Assembly (NCBI RefSeq): GCF_900114705.1
Contig: NZ_FOTW01000038.1
Span: forward strand, 1-44,750
Direction: 5' to 3'
From: Rugamonas rubra
Lineage (GTDB): Bacteria; Pseudomonadota; Gammaproteobacteria; Burkholderiales; Burkholderiaceae_D
Length of the DNA stretch: 44,750 nt
The translations under genes and the position numbers were made by a program. Positions 38,427 to 44,750 of the stretch are shown here, one piece after another (the first letter of the stretch is position 1; each line of letters starts with the position of its first letter). Below the pieces are notes generated by a model. The model saw only the letters and a program-made list of their open reading frames with translations. It made no database searches and was not told the DNA's origin.

Positions 38427-38456
38427 GTTGACTCTCCTGGTTGTGGACTAAAAAGG

Positions 38457-39734
38457 TTACTGCATGAAAGGACCCCAGGTGGGCTCCTTGATATTGCCCG
38501 CCTGGGTGGTCAGGCGTTGTTTGACGCGGCCATCGACCGACACCACGGCCAGCGATTTGCGGCGGCCCGACTCGGTGGCGTACAAAATGTACTTGCCGTT
38601 CGGCGAAAAACTGGGCGACTCGTCGCTGGTGGTGTCGGACAGGCGCTGCTCCTGGCCGCTGGCCAGGTCGAGCACGAACAATTGGAAGGCGCCGCCGTCG
38701 CGGCGCGAAATGAAGGCCAGGGTCTTGCCGTCCGAGCTGATGCGCGGGCTGATGTTGTAGCTGCCGCCGAAAGTGACGCGCTTGGCGTCGCCGCCGCCGG
38801 CGTTCATGCGGTAGATCTGCGGGCCGCCGCTGCGGTCGCTGGTGAAGTAGATGCTCTGGCCGTCGGCCGACCATTGCGGCTCGGTGTCGATCCCGTTGCT
38901 GTTGCTGGCGCGGCGCAGGCCGCTGCCGTCGGCGTTGACGGTGTAGACCTGGGTGTGGCCGTCCTTGGACAGGGCGACGGCCAGCTTGCTGCCGTCCGGC
39001 GACCAGGACGGCGCCGAGTTCGAGCCCTTCTCGTTGGCCACCACGGTGCGGGCGCGGGTGATCAGGTTCTGCACGTAGACCACCGGCTTCTTCTGCTCAA
39101 AGGAGACGTAGGCGACCTTGGTGCCGTCGGGCGACCAGGACGGCGAGATGATCGGCTCGTTCGAGCGCAATGCCACCTGCACGCCCTCGCCGTCGGCGTC
39201 GGCCACCTCGAGGCGGTAGCTGCGGCCCTCCTGGGTGACGTAGGCGATGCGGGTGGAGAAGGCGCCGCGCACGCCGGTCAGCTTCAGGTAGATGTCGTCG
39301 GCGATGCGGTGCGCCGACAGGCGGGTGAACTGCGGCGCCAGCGACTGGTCGAGCTGGGACAGTTTGCCGGCCTTGATGGTGTCGAGCAGCTTGTAGCGCA
39401 CGTCGTAGCGGCCGTCGGCCAGGGCCTGCACGCTGCCGACCACCAGGGCGTCGGCGCCGCGCGACTTCCAGGCGCCGTAGTCGATGTTGTTGACGTCGCT
39501 GATGGTGCCGGCGTCGATGATCTTGAAGGCGCCGCTGCGCTCCAGGTCGGCCTTGATGATGGCCGAGATCTGCGCCGGCGCGACGGACTCGTCGGCGAAG
39601 GCGGCGACGGCGACGGGGATCTGGTTGCTGCCCACGCCGGAGATTTCGATGCGCATCTGCGCCTGGGCGCTGCTGGCGGCGATCGCCAGGCCGGCGTAGA
39701 TGATGTAGTGGTTCAGTTTGTTCATGGTAGCCAT
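38457..39734 (-). CDS. tolB: Tol-Pal system protein TolB
   Basis: 425 residues. The ATG at 39734 overlaps the tolA stop (TAATG), so translation is coupled; an internal ATG at 39725 would fit the signal peptide (GLAIAASSAQA) as well. The N-terminal domain (IPVAVAAFADESVAPAQI) is followed by a six-bladed propeller with repeated PSWSPDGTKVAYVS, PSWSPDGSKLAVALS and PQWSADGQSIYFTS units. It is periplasmic; its N-terminal Pal/TolA-binding switch signals through the envelope. Confidence 0.96.
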   Translation of the reverse strand: MATMNKLNHYIIYAGLAIAASSAQAQMRIEISGVGSNQIPVAVAAFADESVAPAQISAIIKADLERSGAFKIIDAGTISDVNNIDYGAWKSRGADALVVGSVQALADGRYDVRYKLLDTIKAGKLSQLDQSLAPQFTRLSAHRIADDIYLKLTGVRGAFSTRIAYVTQEGRSYRLEVADADGEGVQVALRSNEPIISPSWSPDGTKVAYVSFEQKKPVVYVQNLITRARTVVANEKGSNSAPSWSPDGSKLAVALSKDGHTQVYTVNADGSGLRRASNSNGIDTEPQWSADGQSIYFTSDRSGGPQIYRMNAGGGDAKRVTFGGSYNISPRISSDGKTLAFISRRDGGAFQLFVLDLASGQEQRLSDTTSDESPSFSPNGKYILYATESGRRKSLAVVSVDGRVKQRLTTQAGNIKEPTWGPFMQ

Positions 39735-40681
39735 TAATGCAAATCCTTTAGGTTGAAGACGGCCTCAAATTCGCGTTCGACCGTGCCGTCCTTCTTCTTC
39801 GGCAGCGGTGAGGATTTGAAGATCGCATTTTCTATCGCGCTATCATAAGCGGCCACGCCGCTGCTTTTCGTCTTGCGCACCGACAGTACTTCGCCGGTGG
39901 GCAATTGGGTAATCTTGAAGGTCGCGACCAGCGAGTCGTCGGTGCTGCTGTAGACCAGGTTGCCCTTGATCTTGCCACGGATGGCCGCCTCGTAGCTGCC
40001 GTCCGAGCGTGGGCCGGTCGACTTGGCCGCCGTGCCGCTGGTGCCGGCGCCGACCGCGCCGGTCAGGCGGCTCATTTCGGCGGCGCGCGCCTTCTCGGCG
40101 GCCTTGTCGGACGCCTTGTCGGCCTTGGTCTTGGCCAGCTTGTCGGCCGCCTTCTTGTCCTTCTCGGCCTGTTCCTTCTTGTCTTTCTCGGCCTGTTCCT
40201 TCTTCAGCTTTTCATCCTTGAGCTTTTGCTCGGCGGCCTTCTTGTCGGCCAGCTCCTTGGCCTTAACTTTGGCCAGCTTGTCCTCGGCCTCCTGCTTCAG
40301 GCGCTCCTGCTTCAGTTCTTCCTGCTTTTCCTTCATCGCCTTCAACTTGGCCTTCTGGCGCTCGAGCGCGATGTCCGGCTCCTTAGGCGTCGGCGGCGTT
40401 TCCACCGGCGGGGCGACCGGCGGCGGCTTGACGGCCGGGGTCGGCTCCGGCTCGGGTTCCGGCTGCGCCTCGGGCGCCGGCGGCGCCGGCGGGGCGGCGC
40501 TCTGCACCTTCATGTCCCACACCTCGGCCTCGACCGCGACCGGCTCGTTGCTCTGCCAATGCACGCCGACCCACAGGAAGAACACCAGACCGGCGTGCAT
40601 GGCCGCGGCCAGCGCAATGGCGCGCCAGCCGTCGTGTTCGCGCGGCACCTTGTAGGGGCCGCCTGTGGTTGCGGGATTCAT
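39734..40681 (-). CDS. tolA: Tol-Pal system protein TolA
   Basis: 315 residues, start 40681 (MNPATTGGPYKVPREHDG). A single TM helix IALAAAMHAGLVFFLWVGV (about 22-40) is followed by a Pro-rich segment and a Lys/Glu/Ala coiled coil (about 105-215, for example KADKASDKAAEKARAAEMSR). A C-terminal TonB-like domain (AAIRGKIKGNLVYSSTDDSL, ending FEAVFNLKDLH) completes it. It spans the periplasm to reach TolB/Pal, energised by TolQR. An in-frame start at 40723 would overlap tolR and is less likely. Confidence 0.95.
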   Translation of the reverse strand: MNPATTGGPYKVPREHDGWRAIALAAAMHAGLVFFLWVGVHWQSNEPVAVEAEVWDMKVQSAAPPAPPAPEAQPEPEPEPTPAVKPPPVAPPVETPPTPKEPDIALERQKAKLKAMKEKQEELKQERLKQEAEDKLAKVKAKELADKKAAEQKLKDEKLKKEQAEKDKKEQAEKDKKAADKLAKTKADKASDKAAEKARAAEMSRLTGAVGAGTSGTAAKSTGPRSDGSYEAAIRGKIKGNLVYSSTDDSLVATFKITQLPTGEVLSVRKTKSSGVAAYDSAIENAIFKSSPLPKKKDGTVEREFEAVFNLKDLH

Positions 40682-40703
40682 CGTCTGCACTGGTTCTATC
40701 GCC

Positions 40704-41141
40704 TTACTTGGTGGCCAGGCCAACCCGGTTGATGCCCATCTTCTTCGACTCGGAGATCAGCTGGATCACGTCGTCGTACTTGCTTTCCTTGTCGCCGGCG
40801 ATCAGCACCGGGTACTCGGGATGGCCCTCGTGCAGCACGCGCAGCTTGCGCAGCAGGGCGTCGCGGTTGGGCGCCGTCTCCGGCGCCTCCTGTTCCTTGC
40901 CCTGCACGCCGATCGACAGGGCGCCGTTCGGCTTGAGCACGATCTGGATGTAGTCGTCGGGCGGGCGGGTGGTCTTCTCGGCGTTGGGCAGGTCGACCAC
41001 GCTCGGGTTGTTGGACGAGGGCATGACCATGAAGATGATGAGCAGCACCAGCATCACGTCGATGTAGGGCACGACGTTGATCTCGGACTTGAACTTGCGG
41101 CCGCGGCCGCCGCGCATGCTGCTGGAAAAGGAGGATGCCAT
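40704..41141 (-). CDS. tolR: Tol-Pal system protein TolR
   Basis: 145 residues, ExbD/TolR family. After a basic N-terminus (RGGRGRKFKSEINVVPYID) the only TM helix is VMLVLLIIFMVMPS; the critical proton-path Asp is in PYIDVML (Asp28). The periplasmic domain ends SKKMGINRVGLATK. It forms the proton channel with TolQ. The gene is 22 bp from tolA and 15 bp from tolQ. Confidence 0.96.
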   Translation of the reverse strand: MASSFSSSMRGGRGRKFKSEINVVPYIDVMLVLLIIFMVMPSSNNPSVVDLPNAEKTTRPPDDYIQIVLKPNGALSIGVQGKEQEAPETAPNRDALLRKLRVLHEGHPEYPVLIAGDKESKYDDVIQLISESKKMGINRVGLATK

Positions 41142-41156
41142 GGTCTCAGTGCCTCA

Positions 41157-41846
41157 TTAACGCGACTGGCGTTGCAGGATGTTGGAGAATTCCTCGACGA
41201 AGCTCTCGAAGCGGATCGCCAGGCGGTCGATGTCGTGGGCGAAACGGTTGTAGGCGACCACGGCGGGGATGGCGGCGAACAGGCCGATGGCGGTGGCGAT
41301 CAGCGCCTCGGCGATGCCGGGCGCGACGGCGGCCAGGGTGGCCTGCTGTACGTTGGCCAGGCCGCGGAAGGCGTTCATGATGCCCCAGACGGTGCCGAGC
41401 AGGCCGATGTAGGGCGACACCGAGCCGACCGAGGCGAGGAAGGCCAGGTGCGCTTCGAGCACGTCCATCTCGCGCTGGAAGGCGGCGCGCATGGCGCGGC
41501 GGGCGCCGTCGAGCACGGCGCCGACGTCGAGCGCGTCGCGCGTGCCGTAGGAGGCCTTGCCCTTGATGAACTCACCCATGCCGGCCTCGAAGATGCGGGC
41601 CAGCGCGCCGTTGTGGGCGCGGTCCTTGCCGGCGCTCTGGTGCAGCGCGTGCAGGTTGCCGCCGGCCCAGAAGTTCTTCTCGAACTCGACGGTTTGGCGG
41701 CGCGCCGCGCGCACCGCGTACATCTTGCGGAAGATATAGGTCCAACTGGTCAGCGAAATGCCGAGCAGCAGCGCCATGATCAGCTGGACGATCAGGTGGG
41801 CGTTGGTGATGAGGGACAGGAAGGACAGGTCTTGGGTGACGTTCAT
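41157..41846 (-). CDS. tolQ: Tol-Pal system protein TolQ
   Basis: 229 residues, ExbB/TolQ family, with three TM helices: LIVQLIMALLLGISLTSWTY (about 18-37), GSVSPYIGLLGTVWGIMNAF (about 140-159) and LIATAIGLFAAIPAVVAYNR (about 177-196). The second contains the conserved YIGLLGTVWGIM motif. It forms the proton-driven motor with TolR. The gene is 40 bp after ybgC. Confidence 0.96.
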   Translation of the reverse strand: MNVTQDLSFLSLITNAHLIVQLIMALLLGISLTSWTYIFRKMYAVRAARRQTVEFEKNFWAGGNLHALHQSAGKDRAHNGALARIFEAGMGEFIKGKASYGTRDALDVGAVLDGARRAMRAAFQREMDVLEAHLAFLASVGSVSPYIGLLGTVWGIMNAFRGLANVQQATLAAVAPGIAEALIATAIGLFAAIPAVVAYNRFAHDIDRLAIRFESFVEEFSNILQRQSR

Positions 41847-41886
41847 TGGATATCAGTCAGGTGTGCTTATGGTGTGTGGTGGCGGT

Positions 41887-42297
41887 TCAGCCGGCGACGA
41901 CGCCGGCCATTTTGGCCGCCACCGCAGGCGGAACCGCGCGCGGGCGCAACGCCGAGTCGACGCAGCCGACCTTGACGCGCGCCGTGTTGAGCAGAACATC
42001 GCCGCACCAGGCTTGCTGCACGAACAGGATGGAGGCGCGGCCCAGTTTTTCGATTTTCAGCGTTAATTTTAGTACATCATCGAGCCGAGCCGGCGCGTGA
42101 TAGTCGGCGCTGACGTTTTTGACGACGAACATGGCGTCGTGCTCCTGCAGCAGGGCGTGCTGGCCGATGTCGATCGCGCGCAGCCACTCGGTGCGGGCGC
42201 GTTCGAAGAATTTCAGATAATTTGCATAATAGACAATACCGCCGGCGTCGGTGTCTTCATAGTAGACACGGACGTTCCAGGTGAACTCTGCAGACAT
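41887..42297 (-). CDS. ybgC: Acyl-CoA thioesterase YbgC
   Basis: 136 residues, hotdog fold. The signature YYEDTDAGGIVYYANYLKFF (about 12-31) carries the catalytic Asp, followed by RARTEWLRAIDI. It hydrolyses short- or medium-chain acyl-CoA and binds acyl carrier protein in phospholipid synthesis. It is the first gene of the tol operon, as in E. coli. Start 42297 gives the family N-terminus; an upstream start at 42354 adds unrelated residues. Confidence 0.95.
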   Translation of the reverse strand: MSAEFTWNVRVYYEDTDAGGIVYYANYLKFFERARTEWLRAIDIGQHALLQEHDAMFVVKNVSADYHAPARLDDVLKLTLKIEKLGRASILFVQQAWCGDVLLNTARVKVGCVDSALRPRAVPPAVAAKMAGVVAG

Positions 42298-42626
42298 GAT
42301 TGATTCACTACTAATGAGATTGAGCAACATTTTACGCCAGTTTGTCATAATCATTGAAGCTTCGACGGCTAAATTCCCGCAAATGCCGAAAATTCCGTGT
42401 TTTCTTCAAGAATGGCGCTTAAAGTTGTAGCTCGAGCAGTAAAGCCGATGACAGGCAAATTGCCAAGCATTGTAACAACCGCTTACGTTTTGCTTCATAG
42501 CTGAAATGTTTGCCGGGACCGCCGCGCAGCGCCGCGAATGACGGCGTTGGCGGCGTTGGCGGCGCTTGCGCGGGCGATGGCGGCTGGTTCGCGCCGGTTG
42601 GCGCTCGCCGCCGGCGCCGGGGCGGG
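42298..42626. other. Intergenic region upstream of the tol operon
   Basis: 329 bp with no gene that I can support. The 42298-42500 half is AT-rich; on the minus strand TAAAAT (near 42333) and a TTGTTACAAT element (near 42470) are possible -10 sequences for ybgC-tol. The half next to ydfG is GC-rich low-complexity sequence. Confidence 0.5.
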
Positions 42627-43373
42627 CTAGACGCGCTTGATGGTGAACGGCGAGAAACCCTGGCAGGTCGGCATGATCTCGATGTTGTTGATGTTGATGT
42701 GGGGCGGCAGGGTGGCGATCCAGTAGGCGGTGTTGGCGATGTCCTCGGCGGTCAGCGGGGTGGTGCCCTCGTAGACCTTGGCGGCGGCCGCGTCGTCGCC
42801 CTTGAAGCGCACGTTGGAGAACTCGGTGCCGCCGCACAGGCCGGGCGCCAGGTTGGTGGCGCGCACGCCGGTGCCGACCAGGTCGGCGCGCAGGTTCAGC
42901 GTGAACTGTTCGACGAAGGCCTTGGTGGCGCCGTAGACGTTGCCGCCCGGGTAGGGATAGCTGCCGGCGGTCGAGCCGATGTTGATCACCGTGCCGCTGC
43001 CGCGCGCCACCATGGCCGGCAGCACGGCGCGGGTCATCGTCACCAGGCCGGTGCAGTTGGTGGCGATCATGGTGTCCCAGTCGTCCTGCGAGGCCTCGTG
43101 GGCGGGCGCGGTGCCCAGCGCCAGGCCGGCGTTGTTGACCAACACGTCGATGTCGCGCCAGCCGGCCGGCAGGGCGTCGAGGGCGGCGCGGATGGCCGCC
43201 TTGTCGGTGACGTCGAGCTCGACGGCGTGGGCGGCCTCGCCCAATTCGGCGGCCAGCGCCCGCAGGCGTTCGGCGCGGCGGCCGCTGATGACGACCCGGT
43301 GGCCGTGGCCGGCGAAGGTGCGGGCCATGGCGGCGCCGAAGCCGGCGGTGGCGCCGGTGATGAAGACGATCAT
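42627..43373 (-). CDS. ydfG: YdfG-like short-chain dehydrogenase (3-hydroxy acid dehydrogenase)
   Basis: 248 residues, start 43373 with AAGGA upstream. The nucleotide loop is TGATAGFGAAMA (6-17) and NNAG is at 80-83. The catalytic Ser134, Tyr147 and Lys151 lie in GSTAGSYPYPGGNVYGATK. The NADP preference is suggested by SGRRAERL after the second strand. E. coli YdfG oxidises L-allo-threonine, serine and 3-hydroxypropionate (malonic semialdehyde reductase); a similar role is likely. It is monocistronic. Confidence 0.9.
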   Translation of the reverse strand: MIVFITGATAGFGAAMARTFAGHGHRVVISGRRAERLRALAAELGEAAHAVELDVTDKAAIRAALDALPAGWRDIDVLVNNAGLALGTAPAHEASQDDWDTMIATNCTGLVTMTRAVLPAMVARGSGTVINIGSTAGSYPYPGGNVYGATKAFVEQFTLNLRADLVGTGVRATNLAPGLCGGTEFSNVRFKGDDAAAAKVYEGTTPLTAEDIANTAYWIATLPPHININNIEIMPTCQGFSPFTIKRV

Positions 43374-43447
43374 GTGGAATCCTTGTGCGTGGTGGGAGCG
43401 ATGCACAAAATTGTAGCCGAAAGCGGCAGGCGGGGGCCGCTGGATGC

Positions 43448-43786
43448 CTATTCGAAGGGGCGGCTGCGCACCTGGGCGGCCCAGCGCAGGACGATGACCA
43501 TGGCGCCGAGCAACAGGATCAGCCAGGCGGAAGGCTGGCTTTCAAGGGCCGGCGCCTTGGCCTGCGGGGCGGCTGGCGCGTCGGCGCCCGGCTGGCGCGG
43601 TCGCGCCGCCGGCTCGTCGATCTGGGCCAGGACCAGGTCCGGCCGCCGGGCGGGCGGCTGCTTGCTGTCGACCTGTTTGCTGTCGAGCTGGGGTGCGCTG
43701 GCGGTGGCGGGAGCCGCCAAAGTGCCGGTGGCGGCGGTGAGTAGGGTCAGCACCAGGATGGCCTGAGAGAACGAGGAATGCTGCAA
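43448..43786 (-). CDS. Small secreted protein with degenerate PEP-CTERM-like tail
   Basis: About 112 residues if translation starts at TTG 43786, chosen because AGAAGGA lies 5-6 nt upstream; ATG at 43810 would put that site inside the gene. The signal peptide (AILVLTLLTAATGTLA) is followed by a disordered Pro/Ala/Gln/Asp-rich middle with a duplicated DSKQ unit (QLDSKQVDSKQPPARRPD). The C-terminus is ESQPSAW, a hydrophobic helix LILLLGAMVIVL and RWAAQVRSRPFE, which is the layout of a PEP-CTERM sorting signal with the PEP box altered. Function unknown. Confidence 0.6.
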   Translation of the reverse strand: MQHSSFSQAILVLTLLTAATGTLAAPATASAPQLDSKQVDSKQPPARRPDLVLAQIDEPAARPRQPGADAPAAPQAKAPALESQPSAWLILLLGAMVIVLRWAAQVRSRPFE

Positions 43787-43870
43787 ACTATATCCTTCTA
43801 TAATATTCATTATTAATTTATTAATTGCGACAATATCTATTGAGTTGCTTGATTGTCTCTTTGCTTGCAA

Positions 43871-44333
43871 TAAATATATTCTAAATGCATTTTAATTACG
43901 ACTCGTTGCTTGTTGAACCATTCGACCGGCGCGAGCTTAGGTGCCAGCCTCCGCAGAGGGTTGCATCGCCTATCCATGCGGCTTGTGGCCGGTTCTTGTT
44001 GTTTCGAGTATTTCTCAATAGAAATCTTATCACGAAATTAGTTTCTTGCTGGAAATTTTATTGAGTAAGGCATTTAGTTGCGGCTATGCGCTGTGGGCTC
44101 ATCCGATTTAAATCTGTGATTGCTGAGGCGCGCGGCGGGAGAAGTGTGACGTGGATGGCGTTAATCTCGAGACACGTTTGCGCTGGCTTGGCCATGGCCG
44201 ATGTTTTTCTTGCGAAAAACCACCGAAACATGGCAGCCGAGTGACTGGCTGGGGCGCTTGTTCCGCGGTCGGGAAGGAGCCATCGAACAGCGCCGTTGCG
44301 ACGCCGGTCGATGGCCGGGGGGCTGGGCGCCGT
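43871..44333. other. Intergenic region, nothing recognised
   Basis: About 460 bp that includes an AT-rich block (43990-44075) and a stretch near 44151-44330 with short open frames lacking recognisable content or ribosome sites. I see no RNA gene, repeat or clear promoter. Confidence 0.5.
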
Positions 44334-44750
44334 TTAGAAGTTACCGGAATAGATTTTGTTGGTGTAAGGCAGGCCCAGCTTGGCCGGGTTGAGGTACAGC
44401 ACGGGGAAGCTGAAGCTGGCGCCGGGCGCCAGGCCTGAGTCGTTGACGCTGACGTAGGGCGAGCCGTCGTGGCTGCCGCTGGCGTTGAGCAGGGTGATGC
44501 CGGCCGGCAGGGCGTCGAACTGCACCTGGAACGGCCCCTTCAGCGCGGCGCCGGTGGCGTTGGTGACGCTGAACGTGCCGCTGAACTGCTGGGTGGCGCG
44601 GTTGAAGCTCAGGCCGGAGCTGTAGGTGGTGACGCTGGCGGTGATGTCGAGCGCGGGCTTGGCGAAGACCAGCTCGACCGGGCGCACCAGGCTCTTGACG
44701 CCGTCGGCCTCGGCCTGCAGCTCGTACTTGCCCTCGGCCAGGCCGGGCAG
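44334..44750 (-). CDS. C-terminus of a secreted protein (5' end outside the window)
   Basis: 139 codons are open to the right edge. The visible part begins LPGLAEGKYELQAEADGVKS and continues RPVELVFAKPALDITASVTT, SGLSFNRATQQFSGTFSVTN and LPAGITLLNASGSHDGSPYV, ending LGLPYTNKIYSGNF. This is a beta-sandwich tail module; similar modules end large secreted or surface proteins of this group. Whether an enzyme precedes it cannot be seen. Confidence 0.65.
   Translation of the reverse strand: MPGLAEGKYELQAEADGVKSLVRPVELVFAKPALDITASVTTYSSGLSFNRATQQFSGTFSVTNATGAALKGPFQVQFDALPAGITLLNASGSHDGSPYVSVNDSGLAPGASFSFPVLYLNPAKLGLPYTNKIYSGNF

Noticed and set aside
44151..44438. Plus-strand frame at the right edge
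   Set aside because: No ribosome site or recognisable content, and it overlaps the secreted protein on the other strand.
1..44750. Search by eye for rRNA, riboswitch and CRISPR sequences
   Set aside because: None recognised; no 16S/23S fragments, T-box or other leader motif could be supported.

Overview
The window is high-GC (roughly 65-70 %) chromosomal DNA of a Gram-negative betaproteobacterium, most likely Oxalobacteraceae (Massilia, Duganella, Janthinobacterium and relatives). This follows from the protein flavour, a PEP-CTERM protein, a Suv3-type helicase, and the order ybgC-tolQRAB-pal-cpoB-tRNA-Lys. The genus is inferred; no 16S gene is present.

Layout. 1-384: truncated IS4-type transposase and a long inverted repeat. 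536-2893: an unrecognised 785-residue Ala/Glu-rich coiled-coil protein. 3115-6212: a YaiO-like outer-membrane barrel, a small membrane-anchored protein and a TerC-like DUF475 membrane protein on the minus strand, then a YuiD-like PAP2 protein. 6514-10935: RND efflux adaptor and pump. 11358-15862: FadL-type porin, Pro-rich lipoprotein, cystine symporter and two tandem paralogous periplasmic proteins. 15868-18666: alkaline phosphatase and PPK2 polyphosphate kinase, each behind a sequence that reads as a PhoB box placed 10 bp upstream of a -10 hexamer. 18983-23162: a chemoreceptor behind a perfect Fnr/Anr box, a YigZ protein, a class 3 lipase and a solute-binding protein. 23272-25450: tRNA-Lys and Suv3-like RNA helicase.

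25522-36614 is the accessory part, lying between two tRNA-Lys loci. It holds an apparent dockerin-tagged metzincin protease followed directly by a cohesin-like PEP-CTERM protein, and a chemoreceptor relic. A quinone-reductase-like gene diverges from a TetR gene across three copies of one operator. An internally duplicated lipoprotein and a Sel1 protein follow. The right end is toxin debris: a 5'-truncated brnT beside intact brnA, an orphan immunity-like gene next to a glycine-zipper toxin tail, and a ParE/antitoxin pair flanked by related 39-bp repeats.

36683-42297 is core: two tRNA-Lys genes and the complete Tol-Pal operon. 42627-44750 holds an SDR dehydrogenase, a small protein with a degenerate PEP-CTERM-like tail, and the C-terminus of a secreted protein that runs off the window.

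The strongest candidates for something new are the cohesin/dockerin pair, because it would couple a secreted protease to an exosortase-processed surface anchor, and the shared phosphate-starvation promoter layout of the phosphatase and ppk2. All homology statements come from reading motifs; no searches were run.
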